Source of the DNA: an uncultured Clostridia bacterium
GTDB taxonomy: Bacteria; Bacillota; Clostridia; Christensenellales; Aristaeellaceae
Assembly (NCBI GenBank): GCA_934670175.1
Contig: CAKUOX010000009.1
Coordinates: 1 to 60,826, forward strand
Direction of reading: 5' to 3'
Length of the DNA stretch: 60,826 nucleotides
Below, one piece after another: positions 17,141 through 25,640 of the stretch; positions within the stretch are counted from its first letter, which is position 1, and the number at the start of each line of letters is the position of its first letter. The translations under genes and the position numbers were made by a program. The notes beneath the pieces were generated by a model that did no database searches, was not told the origin of the DNA, and was given only the letters and a program-made list of their open reading frames with translations.

Positions 17141-17221
17141 ATACCTCGGAATTGATTGACAGGGCTCAAATGCGGTGATAAAATACTGGGCGGATAAACC
17201 GAGTGAATAGCTCGGAATTGG
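17141..17221 (+). promoter_or_regulatory. Promoter of rrf2-nifS-nifU flanked by direct repeats
   Basis: TTGACA at 17156-17161 and TAAAAT at 17179-17184 (17-base spacer, extended TG) form the promoter. The 14-base direct repeat ATAsCTCGGAATTG lies at 17141-17154, just upstream of the -35, and at 17208-17221, downstream of the start site. This arrangement suggests binding sites for the Rrf2-family product and autoregulation, as with IscR and CymR. The binding is inferred. Confidence 0.55.
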
Positions 17222-17244
17222 ACAAAGCGACGGGGGTGAGTGCC

Positions 17245-17679
17245 ATGAAGCTGTCTACACGCGGACGGTACGGCATCCATGCGATGTATGACCTGGCCGA
17301 GCATTACGGCAGCGGTTCGCAGTCCATCAAGCTGATCGCGGAGCGGCAGGGCATCCCCGAGGCGTATCTGGAGCAGCTGATCGCGATATTGCGGCGTGAA
17401 GGCCTGGTCATCAGTAATCGCGGCGCGCAGGGCGGCTACCGACTGGTTCGCCCGCCTGCCGAGATCACGGTGGGCGAGGTGCTGCGCGCACTGGAGGGCG
17501 GACTGAACCTGGTGGACTGCCTGCTTGAGGAGGACAGCTGCGGCAGGAGCTGCGCATGTCCATCGCGCATCGTGTGGATGAAGATCCGCGACGGCCTGAA
17601 TAATATCGTGGACGGCATCAGCCTTCAGGATATGATCGACGAATACGCCGCCTTAAAGGCGCAGGGGGAGGAACAATGA
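17245..17679 (+). CDS. Rrf2-family transcriptional regulator (IscR/CymR-like)
   Basis: A 144-residue winged-helix regulator. The N-terminus MKLSTRGRYGIHAMYDLAEH is the Rrf2 signature, with the recognition helix region IPEAYLEQLIAILRREGL. Cysteines at 92, 99, 103 and 105 (SCGRSCACPS) fit an iron-sulfur-cluster-binding loop as in IscR. The ATG at 17245 follows GGGGGTGAG. It overlaps nifS by 4 bases, so it is probably the iron-sulfur-sensing regulator of this operon. A CymR-type cysteine-metabolism role cannot be excluded. Confidence 0.9.
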   Translation: MKLSTRGRYGIHAMYDLAEHYGSGSQSIKLIAERQGIPEAYLEQLIAILRREGLVISNRGAQGGYRLVRPPAEITVGEVLRALEGGLNLVDCLLEEDSCGRSCACPSRIVWMKIRDGLNNIVDGISLQDMIDEYAALKAQGEEQ

Positions 17680-18896
17680 AGAAGGTTTATATGGACAACG
17701 GCGCGACCACGCGCGTTACGGAGCCGGTTTTTGAGGCCATGCGCCCCTATTTCTGCGAGGTTTTCGGCAACCCGTCCTCAATGCACGATTACGGCTACGA
17801 GGCCAAGCACGCGGTGTCCGCGGCGCGCGAGAAGGTGGCGGCGGCCATCGGCGCGAACCCCGACGAGATTTATTTCACGGGCTGCGGCACTGAATCGGAC
17901 AATTGGGCGGTGCGCGGCGCGGCGTATAAGAACATCAAGAAGGGCCGCCACATCATCACGACCACCATCGAGCACCACGCCATACTGCATACCTGCAAGC
18001 AGCTGGAAAAGGAAGGATTTGAGGTGACCTATCTGCCGGTGGACGAATATGGCCGCGTGACGCCCGAAGTGCTGGAAAACGCCATTCGGCCGGACACGAC
18101 CATCGTTTCCATCATGACTGCGAACAACGAGATCGGCACGATTGAGCCCGTGGCGGAGCTCGGCGCGGTGTGCCGCAAGCATGGCGTGCTCTTCCATACG
18201 GACGCAGTGCAGGCCATCGGCAGCGTGAAGTTTAATATGAAGGAAATGCCCATCGATATGCTGAGCATGTCCGGCCATAAGTTCCATGCGCCCAAGGGCG
18301 TGGGCGTGCTGTTTATCCGCAAGGGCGTGCACATCCAGCAATTCATGCAGGGCGGCGCGCAGGAGCGCAACCAGCGCGCCGGTACGGAGAATCTGGCGTC
18401 GATCGTGGGACTGGGCAAGGCCATCGAGCTGGCGACCGCCAATATCGACGCGCACAATGCGCAGCTGAGCGCCATTCGAGACCACATGATCGAGCGCATT
18501 CTGAAGGAGATTCCATACAGCCGCCTGAACGGCGACCCCGTGAATCGCCTGCCCGGCAATGTGAACGTGTGCTTCCGCTTCATCGAGGGCGAAGGCATGC
18601 TGATGCACCTGAACCTGAAGGGCATCGCGGCGTCATCCGGCTCCGCGTGCACCAGCGGTTCGCTGGATCCGTCGCATGTGCTGCTGGCCATCGGCCTGCC
18701 GCACGAGATCGCACACGGCTCGCTGCGCCTCTCACTTAGCGAGGAAAACACCATGGAGGAAGCCGATTATGTGGTGGACAATCTGGTGAAGATCGTGGCG
18801 AAGCTGCGTGATATGTCGCCGCTGTACGACGATTTCATTCATGAAAATCAGGATTGCGGCAAGCGCGTTTCCTGTCCTGCATGCCGCGCCGACTGA
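17676..18896 (+). CDS. nifS: Cysteine desulfurase NifS/IscS type
   Basis: A 406-residue PLP enzyme that removes sulfur from cysteine to build iron-sulfur clusters. The PLP lysine is Lys202 in SGHKFHAPKG; the persulfide cysteine is Cys325 in SSGSACTSG. The C-terminus after about residue 390 has extra cysteines (DCGKRVSCPACRAD) beyond the usual end, which might bind a metal or help hand over sulfur. It is translationally coupled to rrf2 and followed by nifU, the normal clostridial order. Confidence 0.95.
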   Translation: MKKVYMDNGATTRVTEPVFEAMRPYFCEVFGNPSSMHDYGYEAKHAVSAAREKVAAAIGANPDEIYFTGCGTESDNWAVRGAAYKNIKKGRHIITTTIEHHAILHTCKQLEKEGFEVTYLPVDEYGRVTPEVLENAIRPDTTIVSIMTANNEIGTIEPVAELGAVCRKHGVLFHTDAVQAIGSVKFNMKEMPIDMLSMSGHKFHAPKGVGVLFIRKGVHIQQFMQGGAQERNQRAGTENLASIVGLGKAIELATANIDAHNAQLSAIRDHMIERILKEIPYSRLNGDPVNRLPGNVNVCFRFIEGEGMLMHLNLKGIAASSGSACTSGSLDPSHVLLAIGLPHEIAHGSLRLSLSEENTMEEADYVVDNLVKIVAKLRDMSPLYDDFIHENQDCGKRVSCPACRAD

Positions 18897-18952
18897 TGGC
18901 GCAAACTGAAAAACGCACGAAAAAACTGACATCCGAAGGGAGCTTATGAATT

Positions 18953-19372
18953 ATGGAATATACCGAGCAGGTTATGGATCATTTCATGAATCCGAGAAAC
19001 ATGGGCGAGATGGAGGACGCCAGCGGCGTCGGCACCGTGGGCAACGCCAAGTGCGGCGACATCATGCGCATCTATATCAAGGTTGATAACAACGTGATCA
19101 CCGACGTGAAGTTCAAGACCTTTGGTTGCGGCGCGGCCATCGCCACATCCAGCAAGGCCACCGAAATGGTGAAGGGCAAGACCATTGACGAGGCGCTGAA
19201 GATCACCAACAAGATGGTCATGGAGGCGCTGGGCGGGCTGCCGCCGGTGAAGGTGCATTGCTCCGTGTTGGCCGAGGAAGCGCTGCACGCCGCTATTCAG
19301 GATTACAAGGAGCGCATGGAAAAGGGTGAAAAGCCCGAGGAAAAGCCCGAAGAGGAGATTAAATACGTCTGA
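18953..19372 (+). CDS. nifU: Iron-sulfur cluster scaffold NifU/IscU type
   Basis: A 139-residue scaffold on which clusters are assembled from NifS-derived sulfur. The three cluster-ligand cysteines are Cys34 (NAKCGD), Cys59 (TFGCGAA) and Cys103 (VHCSVLAEEAL), with the conserved Asp36. The C-terminal tail is Glu/Lys-rich and may be unstructured. It follows nifS by 56 bases with GAAGGGA before the start. Confidence 0.95.
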   Translation: MEYTEQVMDHFMNPRNMGEMEDASGVGTVGNAKCGDIMRIYIKVDNNVITDVKFKTFGCGAAIATSSKATEMVKGKTIDEALKITNKMVMEALGGLPPVKVHCSVLAEEALHAAIQDYKERMEKGEKPEEKPEEEIKYV

Positions 19373-19401
19373 TTGACAAATACAGGCATATCGTTTATGA
19401 T
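19373..19401 (+). promoter_or_regulatory. Promoter of hflX
   Basis: TTGACA at 19373-19378 overlaps the nifU stop codon, and TATGAT lies at 19396-19401, with a 17-base spacer. A GC-rich stretch with short self-complementary blocks lies between it and the hflX start. Confidence 0.65.
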
Positions 19402-19486
19402 GTAGCGGGGCGGCCACTGCATCGCCCGTAATGGGGCGGCGCGGGGTCGCCCCGTCTGCAATGAAACGTGGGGGAGACTTGGATAT

Positions 19487-21247
19487 ATGATTCATGGCAA
19501 TCTGGAAGGCATACGCGAAAGCGTGCTGAACGATCTGGAAAAGCTGTACGACGCCGAATTTGAGCGCGACATGTTTCTGCCGGATCGGCTGCTGAATGTG
19601 CTGGTGAAATATACGGAGCAGATCAACCGCGAAATGCTGCTGTATCTGGGACGCGATGGCAGTGTGCTGGAGATCGCCATCGGCTCCATCGGCTCGATCG
19701 CGCTGCCGGAGCTGCATCTCAGGCGCAATCCGGACCGGCTTTCGGGCTTCAGGTGCATCCACACGCATCCGGGCGGGGACGCGCGGCTTTCCAGCGTGGA
19801 TATACAGGCGCTGCGTTTGCTTCGCTTCGATTCGATGTGCGCCGTGGGCGTGCAGGACGGCCGCTGCAGCGGCGTCAGCGCGGCTTTTCTGGGCGAAACG
19901 GAATATGATAATTTTTCCGTGATTGTGCATGGGCCGGTCAAGCCCGGGCGCATTCCGCAGCAGAACTGGATGCACGAGATCGAGCAGGCGGATCGCCGCG
20001 TGCGCGAGGCCATTTTGAAGGGCGGCGTGGTGAAGGAATGCGAAAAGGCCATGCTGATCTCGATCGACGGCGAGGAATCGCTGGAGGAGCTGGCGAGCCT
20101 GACGGAGACCGCGGGCGCGATGGTGATCACCCGCGTGCTGCAAAACCGCGATAAGCCGGATCCTGCCACGTTCATCGGCTCCGGCAAGGCCGCCGAGCTG
20201 TCGCTGGTGTGCCAGGCGATGGAGATCGACCTGGCCATCGTGGACGATGAGCTCAGCGGCGCGCAGCAGCGCAAGCTGGAGGATGCGCTCGGCGTGCGCG
20301 TGATTGATCGCACGGCGCTGATTCTGGATATATTCGCCCAGCGCGCGCAGACGGCTGAGGGCAAGCTGCAAGTGGAGCTGGCGCAGATGAAATATCGTCT
20401 GCCGCGGCTGACCGGCGCGGGCACGTCGATGAGCCGCCTGGGCGGCGGCATCGGCACGCGCGGTCCCGGCGAAACGCAGCTGGAGGTGGATCGCCGCCGC
20501 ATTCGCCGCCGCATTGACGATTTGCAGGCGCAGCTGGCGGAATTGAAGCGCAGGCGCGATATGCGCCGCGCCCGCCGCGATAAGCAGGGACAGACCACCG
20601 TGGCGCTGGTGGGCTACACCAATGCCGGAAAATCTACGCTGCTCAACGCGCTCTCCGGCGCGGACGTGCTGGTGGAGGATAAGCTCTTTGCTACGCTGGA
20701 TCCGGTGATGCGCAATGTCGATCTGCCGGAAAACCGCAGCTGTCTGCTGGTGGATACTGTCGGCTTCATTCGCAAGCTGCCGCATCAGCTGGTGGAGGCC
20801 TTCCATTCCACGCTGGAGGAGGCGCTCTTTGCCGATCTGCTGGTGGTGGTTTCGGATATTTCCAACCCGCAGTATCGCGAGCAGCGCGCCGCGGTGTTTC
20901 AGGTGCTCAATGAGCTGGGCGCGGGCAGCAAGCCGGTGATAGAGGCGCTGAACAAGGCGGATCGCGCAAAGATCGGCGATTCGGTGGAACCGGCGGACGC
21001 CATCCTGATCTCCGCGCGCGAGGGGCGCGGGCTGGACGCGCTGAAGGCCGAAATATCGCGCCGCATCGCCGCAATGCGCCATCCGGCGGAGCTGACGATT
21101 CCCTACGCGAAGGGCGCGATGCTCTCGCTGATCCATCAAAAGGGACAGGTGCTTTCGGAGGAATACCTCGCCGAGGGTACGAAGGTGAATTGCCTGCTGG
21201 ATGCGGCGCTGTATCAGCGCGTGCTGAGCATGCTGGAAAGGGAATAG
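19487..21247 (+). CDS. hflX: GTPase HflX with N-terminal JAMM-like domain
   Basis: A 586-residue protein. Residues about 185-370 are the HflX nucleotide-binding N-domain with the glycine-rich RLGGGIGTRGPGETQLE (318-333); the GTPase domain has G1 GYTNAGKS (376-383), DTVGF and NKAD. HflX rescues stalled ribosomes and splits 70S particles. About 180 extra residues at the N-terminus contain Glu49, HTHP (92-95) and SSVD (102-105), the spacing of a JAMM metal site (E, HxHP, SxxD). Clostridial HflX proteins commonly have this extension; its role is not known. The start follows GGGGGAGA. Confidence 0.92.
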   Translation: MIHGNLEGIRESVLNDLEKLYDAEFERDMFLPDRLLNVLVKYTEQINREMLLYLGRDGSVLEIAIGSIGSIALPELHLRRNPDRLSGFRCIHTHPGGDARLSSVDIQALRLLRFDSMCAVGVQDGRCSGVSAAFLGETEYDNFSVIVHGPVKPGRIPQQNWMHEIEQADRRVREAILKGGVVKECEKAMLISIDGEESLEELASLTETAGAMVITRVLQNRDKPDPATFIGSGKAAELSLVCQAMEIDLAIVDDELSGAQQRKLEDALGVRVIDRTALILDIFAQRAQTAEGKLQVELAQMKYRLPRLTGAGTSMSRLGGGIGTRGPGETQLEVDRRRIRRRIDDLQAQLAELKRRRDMRRARRDKQGQTTVALVGYTNAGKSTLLNALSGADVLVEDKLFATLDPVMRNVDLPENRSCLLVDTVGFIRKLPHQLVEAFHSTLEEALFADLLVVVSDISNPQYREQRAAVFQVLNELGAGSKPVIEALNKADRAKIGDSVEPADAILISAREGRGLDALKAEISRRIAAMRHPAELTIPYAKGAMLSLIHQKGQVLSEEYLAEGTKVNCLLDAALYQRVLSMLERE

Positions 21248-21327
21248 AAATTTTCGGCGCGCTTATTTGGAACCCGCCGAACGCGCAGAACGCCGGTGCG
21301 CTTTTTGCGAGTGCTCGCCGTTTAATA

Positions 21328-21359
21328 AAACGAGGCTGTTGACTTTGTCAGCAGCCTCG
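21328..21359 (-). terminator. Terminator of the MATE gene at 21411-22808
   Basis: CGAGGCTGTTGAC and GTCAGCAGCCTCG form a stem (one mismatch) around a 3-base loop at 21331-21359. Read on the minus strand it is followed by TTTTATT. The TTGACTTTGTCA core recurs in the hairpin at 16388-16408. Confidence 0.7.
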
Positions 21360-21410
21360 TCAGTCTGTCGAAAAACCCGGGGGAGCGTACTTCCCCGTCC
21401 ATCAGATTCC

Positions 21411-22808
21411 TTATGCCTCGCGGGCGGCCAGCCCGCCTGTGGCTGGCATGCTGTGGCGGTAGCAGGAAATAAAGAACGCGATTTCCGCTACGGACGTGAT
21501 GATCCAGGAGCAGGGGTACAGCAGATACAGCACGGCGATGGTATGGAAGTGGGCAAATACCGTGTACACCCAGATCACGCGGAACACGCACGAGCCGAGG
21601 ATCACGATCACCGTGGGGCCGAAGCTCTTGCCGATGCCGCGTGAAGCGGCGATGGTGCAATCCATGAACGGAGCGATTGCGAAGGAGAAGCCCATGATGC
21701 GCAGGCGCTCCATGCCTGCCGCGACCACGGCAGCGTCGTTGGTGAACAGCGCCAGGAAGGTCTCACCGAAGAATACCATGAACAGTCCCATGATCAGACC
21801 GACCACGGAGGAATAGATCAGACTGACAAAATAGCTCTTGAGCACGCGGTCGCGCTTGCGCGCACCCCAGTTTTGCCCCATGAAGCTGGTGCAGGCAGTG
21901 TAGAACGCGGCCATCATGCTGTAAATCAGCGTGTCGGCGTTCGCGGCGGCTGCGCCGCCCTCGACCACGGTGGAGTCGAAGGAATTCATGCCCGTCTGAA
22001 TGAAGATGTTGGCGATGGCGAATATCGCGTTTTGCAGCCCTGCGGGGATGCCCAGCGCGAGCACGCCGAGCGACTGCTCGCGGTGAAAGCGCAGCTGCGA
22101 TGGCCTGAGCGCGCAGTCGTCTTCCTCGTGCAGCAGGTGTATTACGATCAATATGGCCGAAACGTACTGCGAAATGATGCTCGCCAGCGCCACGCCGTCC
22201 GCCGCCATTTTGCAGCAGATCACGAAGAACAGGTTCAGAATGATGTTCAGCACACCGGCGACCGTCAGGTACAAAAGCGGCCGGCGCGTGTCGCCGTTGG
22301 CGCTCATCACGCCGTTGCCGAAGTTGAACACGCCCAGCGCGGGCATACCCAGCGCGTAGATACGAAAATACAGCACCGCGCCGTCGATCAGGTCTTCCTT
22401 GGTGTTCATCATCTCGAGCATCGGCTTGGCCAGCAGCAGGCATAGAACGCCGATGATGATGCCCGCCAGCAGGCAGATCAGCAGCGAGGTGTGCACAGTT
22501 TCCACCGTTTCACGGCGGCGTTTTGCGCCCAGATGCTGCGCCACCAGCACGTTTACGCCGCTGCCAAGGCCGATCAGAAAGCCGGTGAACAGCGAGACCA
22601 GCATCGAGGTCGAGCCCACGGAGCCCAGCGCCTGCGCATTGGCAAAATTGCCGACCACGGCCACGTCCGCCATGTTGAAGGTAACCTGCAATATCTGCGA
22701 CATCATCAGCGGCATGCTGAAGAGAAATATTTTCCGCCAAAGCGAGCCCTGCGTCATGTCCATATTGCTCTGATGGCCGGCGCGGTGAAACAAGCCTTTC
22801 TTTTGCAT
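21411..22808 (-). CDS. MATE family efflux transporter
   Basis: A 465-residue, 12-span cation-coupled exporter of the multidrug and toxic compound family. The two pseudo-symmetric halves are visible, with VGNFANAQALGSVG in the first and the corresponding FMGQNWGARKRDR segment in the second. The open frame continues to 22889, but the ATG at 22808 follows GGAGCAGAG and gives the normal MATE length. Substrate unknown. The gene is a single unit ending in its own terminator. Confidence 0.9.
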   Translation of the reverse strand: MQKKGLFHRAGHQSNMDMTQGSLWRKIFLFSMPLMMSQILQVTFNMADVAVVGNFANAQALGSVGSTSMLVSLFTGFLIGLGSGVNVLVAQHLGAKRRRETVETVHTSLLICLLAGIIIGVLCLLLAKPMLEMMNTKEDLIDGAVLYFRIYALGMPALGVFNFGNGVMSANGDTRRPLLYLTVAGVLNIILNLFFVICCKMAADGVALASIISQYVSAILIVIHLLHEEDDCALRPSQLRFHREQSLGVLALGIPAGLQNAIFAIANIFIQTGMNSFDSTVVEGGAAAANADTLIYSMMAAFYTACTSFMGQNWGARKRDRVLKSYFVSLIYSSVVGLIMGLFMVFFGETFLALFTNDAAVVAAGMERLRIMGFSFAIAPFMDCTIAASRGIGKSFGPTVIVILGSCVFRVIWVYTVFAHFHTIAVLYLLYPCSWIITSVAEIAFFISCYRHSMPATGGLAAREA

Positions 22809-22900
22809 AAGAAATCTCTGCTCCGTTGCTGTTGAAAATAGCGCCCATAGCGCGAGACTCATTATAGCCCCGTTTAATGCCGCCGTCAATGATATAAATG

Positions 22901-23551
22901 TTATTTCATTTTCTTCAATTTGGCCGTGTTTGCCACCACGATCAGCCGCATGCCGGGCTGGATCGGCGCGGTCGGATTGATGGAAATGTCCGCCCTGCCG
23001 TTGCGTATCACGGCGATCACGTTGATCTCATGCTTTTCGCGCAGCCGCAGCTCGGCCAGGCTCTTGCCGATCCATTCGTCGCGCACGGTGAGCTCCACAA
23101 TGGAGATCTGATCGGAAAGCTCAGCCATGTCGATGAAGCCGGAGCTGAGCAGGTTTCGGGCGAGGCGTTTGCCGGATTCATTTTCGGGAAAGACCACCTT
23201 GTCCGCGCCGACGCGGTTCAGGATCCTGCCGTGCATTTCGTTGCAGCACTTTGCGATCACGGTGGGCACGCCTGCCTCCTTGCACAGCATCGTGGCCATG
23301 ATGCTGGCCTCCATGCTGCCCGCCATGGCGATGACGACCGCATCCACATTGGCGATGCCGAGCTTGGCGATGACCTCCGGATCGGTTACGTCTGCACACT
23401 TGCACACCGGCAGAAACGGTATGGCGTTTTCCACGGCGGCCTCGTCGCGATCCACGGCAATGACCTCCGCGCCGTTGGCGCACAGCTCACCCGCCACGGC
23501 GCTGCCGTAGCGCCCGAGACCGAACACGGCATAGGTTTTATGAATGCTCAT
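22901..23551 (-). CDS. ktrA: Potassium uptake regulatory subunit KtrA/TrkA
   Basis: A 216-residue soluble RCK protein that gates the potassium channel subunit. Its Rossmann motif VFGLGRYGSAVA near residues 9-20 binds NAD or ATP; the C-terminal RCK_C domain spans about 140-216. AGGAGG precedes the ATG. It follows the TrkH/KtrB-type gene by 27 bases. Confidence 0.92.
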   Translation of the reverse strand: MSIHKTYAVFGLGRYGSAVAGELCANGAEVIAVDRDEAAVENAIPFLPVCKCADVTDPEVIAKLGIANVDAVVIAMAGSMEASIMATMLCKEAGVPTVIAKCCNEMHGRILNRVGADKVVFPENESGKRLARNLLSSGFIDMAELSDQISIVELTVRDEWIGKSLAELRLREKHEINVIAVIRNGRADISINPTAPIQPGMRLIVVANTAKLKKMK

Positions 23552-23578
23552 TTTTTTCCTCCTGCAGCGCGGCGAAGA

Positions 23579-24982
23579 TCAGCCGACGCTGATTTCCTCG
23601 ATGGGATTTCTGATGATGTTTTCACCCTTGCTGCCGCCGCTTAATGCGATCGCCAGCGAAATGGGGCCGACGCGGCCGAAATACATGGTGGCGCAGATAA
23701 TCAGCTTGCCCCACAGGTTCAGCTGGCCGGTCAGGTTTCGGGTCAGTCCCACGGTGGCGGTGGCACTGATCGTTTCATATAATATGTCCAGCGCAGGCGC
23801 GTCCGTTACGGCGCAGAGCAGCACTGTGGATATGAACGCCGTCAGAAATGAGCAGCAGATTACCGCCATGGCCTTGCGGATTGCCGTTTCGGAGATCCTG
23901 CGATGAAACAGGTTCACGTCGTGCCGGCCGTGGATCACGGACAGTGCCGTCGCCAGCGCCACGGCGGCCGTCACGGTCTTTACGCCGCCGGCAGTGCCTA
24001 CGGGCGAGCCGCCGATGAACATCAGCAGCAGCGAAAGTATGGCGGAGCCGTTCGTCAGGTTCTGCTGCGGTACGGTGGCAAAGCCCGCCGTGCGCGTGGT
24101 GACCGATTGAAACAGTGCTGCCTGGAGCTTTTGCAGCGGCGTGAAGCCGCCAAAGGTCTCCGGATTATTGCCCTCGAGGATCAAGAAGCCGCAAACGCCT
24201 GTCAGCAGCAGTGCCAGCGTGACGGATATGGCGATCCTGCTATGCAGCGTAAGCCCCGACCATAGCCCGCCGCCGTGCCCCTGCCGCCGCCTGCGCACCA
24301 CACGCACCACGTCCCACCAGACGATGTAGCCGATGCCGCCCAGCACGATCAGCGTGCAGGTCACGCCGTTTACCAGCGGATTGAGTGCATAATCGCACAG
24401 ACCGTTGGCGGAAATGATGTCGATGCCCGCGTTGCAGAAGGCCGAAACTGAATTGAAGATGGCTATCCAGATACCGCGCACGCCGAAATCCGGAATAAAT
24501 ACAAGCATGTACAGCAGCGCGCCCGCGCCTTCGACGATCAGCGTGCCCAGCGTGACCCTTCGGACAAACTGAACCAGCCCCGACAGCGTGTCCAGATTGA
24601 AGGAATCCTGGATCAGCAGCCTGCCGGAAATGCCGATTCTTCGGTGCATCAGCATCATGAACCACGCCATCAGCGTGACGACGCCCAGCCCGCCGATCTG
24701 GATCAGCACCAGGATCACGGCCTGGCCGAAGGTGCTCCAGGCGGTCGCAGTCGGCAGCGTGACCAGTCCCGTGACACAGGCCGAGGTCGCAGCGGTGAAC
24801 AGCGCGTCGATATAATCGATGTGCCGGCCGTCCGCAGCGGCGCAGGGCAGGCTCAGCAGCAGGCTTCCGGCAAGTATGAGCGCCAGAAAGCCCAGCAGGA
24901 TCAGCTGCGCGGTGCTCAGCTGCCTGGGCAGCGCCTCGAACCTGCGGCGGAGGAATTTGTTTTCAGTCATGCTCTGTACCAT
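23579..24982 (-). CDS. ktrB: Potassium channel subunit TrkH/KtrB type
   Basis: A 467-residue membrane protein with four M1-P-M2 repeats. Selectivity-filter-like segments with central Gly are seen at ATSACVTGLV, NAGIDI, TTRTAGFAT and ATVGLT. It forms the potassium pathway and is gated by the KtrA protein encoded just downstream. The ATG at 24982 is one base from the stop codon of the phosphoesterase gene and follows GGCGGA, so translation is coupled. Confidence 0.92.
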   Translation of the reverse strand: MVQSMTENKFLRRRFEALPRQLSTAQLILLGFLALILAGSLLLSLPCAAADGRHIDYIDALFTAATSACVTGLVTLPTATAWSTFGQAVILVLIQIGGLGVVTLMAWFMMLMHRRIGISGRLLIQDSFNLDTLSGLVQFVRRVTLGTLIVEGAGALLYMLVFIPDFGVRGIWIAIFNSVSAFCNAGIDIISANGLCDYALNPLVNGVTCTLIVLGGIGYIVWWDVVRVVRRRRQGHGGGLWSGLTLHSRIAISVTLALLLTGVCGFLILEGNNPETFGGFTPLQKLQAALFQSVTTRTAGFATVPQQNLTNGSAILSLLLMFIGGSPVGTAGGVKTVTAAVALATALSVIHGRHDVNLFHRRISETAIRKAMAVICCSFLTAFISTVLLCAVTDAPALDILYETISATATVGLTRNLTGQLNLWGKLIICATMYFGRVGPISLAIALSGGSKGENIIRNPIEEISVG

Positions 24983-24983
24983 G

Positions 24984-25541
24984 TCAGTCCGCCATATCCA
25001 GCATCTCGCTGCGGTAGACTGCACCGCTTTCTAGATCCTTCCACAGAAGCTGGCCGTCGCAGAGCGTCATGTAGGAATGCGCGCTGCCGTTCTTCGGAAT
25101 GGATACTGAGCCGGGGTTGATATAGGTGAAATCCTCGTGCCGGTTGAAGGCAGGAATGTGCGTATGCCCGCAGAGCAGGTAGTCGCCCCGCGTCAGCGGC
25201 GGGGGTGTGGTTTCGTTGAAGGTGTGACCGTGGGTGAAGTAGAGCAGGTGCGCGCCGACGGGCATCACGCCGTAATCCGCCATTACAGGAAAGCGCAGCA
25301 CCATCTGATCGACCTCCGCCTCGCAGTTGCCGCGCACGCAGAGCAGCTGCTCGCGCACGCCGTTGAGCATTTCGATCACGCGCTTGGGCGCGTATTCGTC
25401 GGGCAGGTCGTTGCGCGGTCCGTGGTAGAGCAGATCTCCCAGCAGCAGCAGCCGGTTTGCGCCCTCGGCGCGGTAGGCGTCCAGCATGCGCGCGCACCAC
25501 GCGGCGGAGCCGTGTATATCTGAAGCGATCATGATCTTCAT
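24984..25541 (-). CDS. Metallophosphoesterase of the YfcE type
   Basis: A 185-residue calcineurin-like phosphodiesterase. Metal-binding motifs are SDIHGS (residues 7-12), GDLLYHG, GNCEAE and GHTHIP. YfcE-type enzymes cleave phosphodiester bonds in vitro; the physiological substrate is unknown. A start at 25556 is possible, but the ATG at 25541 has GGAGG at 8 bases. Coupling with the potassium-uptake genes suggests a shared transcript, although no functional link is evident. Confidence 0.88.
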   Translation of the reverse strand: MKIMIASDIHGSAAWCARMLDAYRAEGANRLLLLGDLLYHGPRNDLPDEYAPKRVIEMLNGVREQLLCVRGNCEAEVDQMVLRFPVMADYGVMPVGAHLLYFTHGHTFNETTPPPLTRGDYLLCGHTHIPAFNRHEDFTYINPGSVSIPKNGSAHSYMTLCDGQLLWKDLESGAVYRSEMLDMAD

Positions 25542-25640
25542 TCTTTTATCCTCCACTTATGAACTGATCGTATTATAGCACGAAAAACCGCGTCCCGTAT
25601 ACAATGGGACGCGGTTCATAAAGATTTTAAATTCAGGTGC

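Noticed and set aside
18944..21139. Long minus-strand open frame opposite nifU and hflX
   Set aside because: It is rich in Arg, His and Ala as expected for the antisense of GC-rich coding DNA, has no ribosome site, and two well-conserved genes occupy the other strand.
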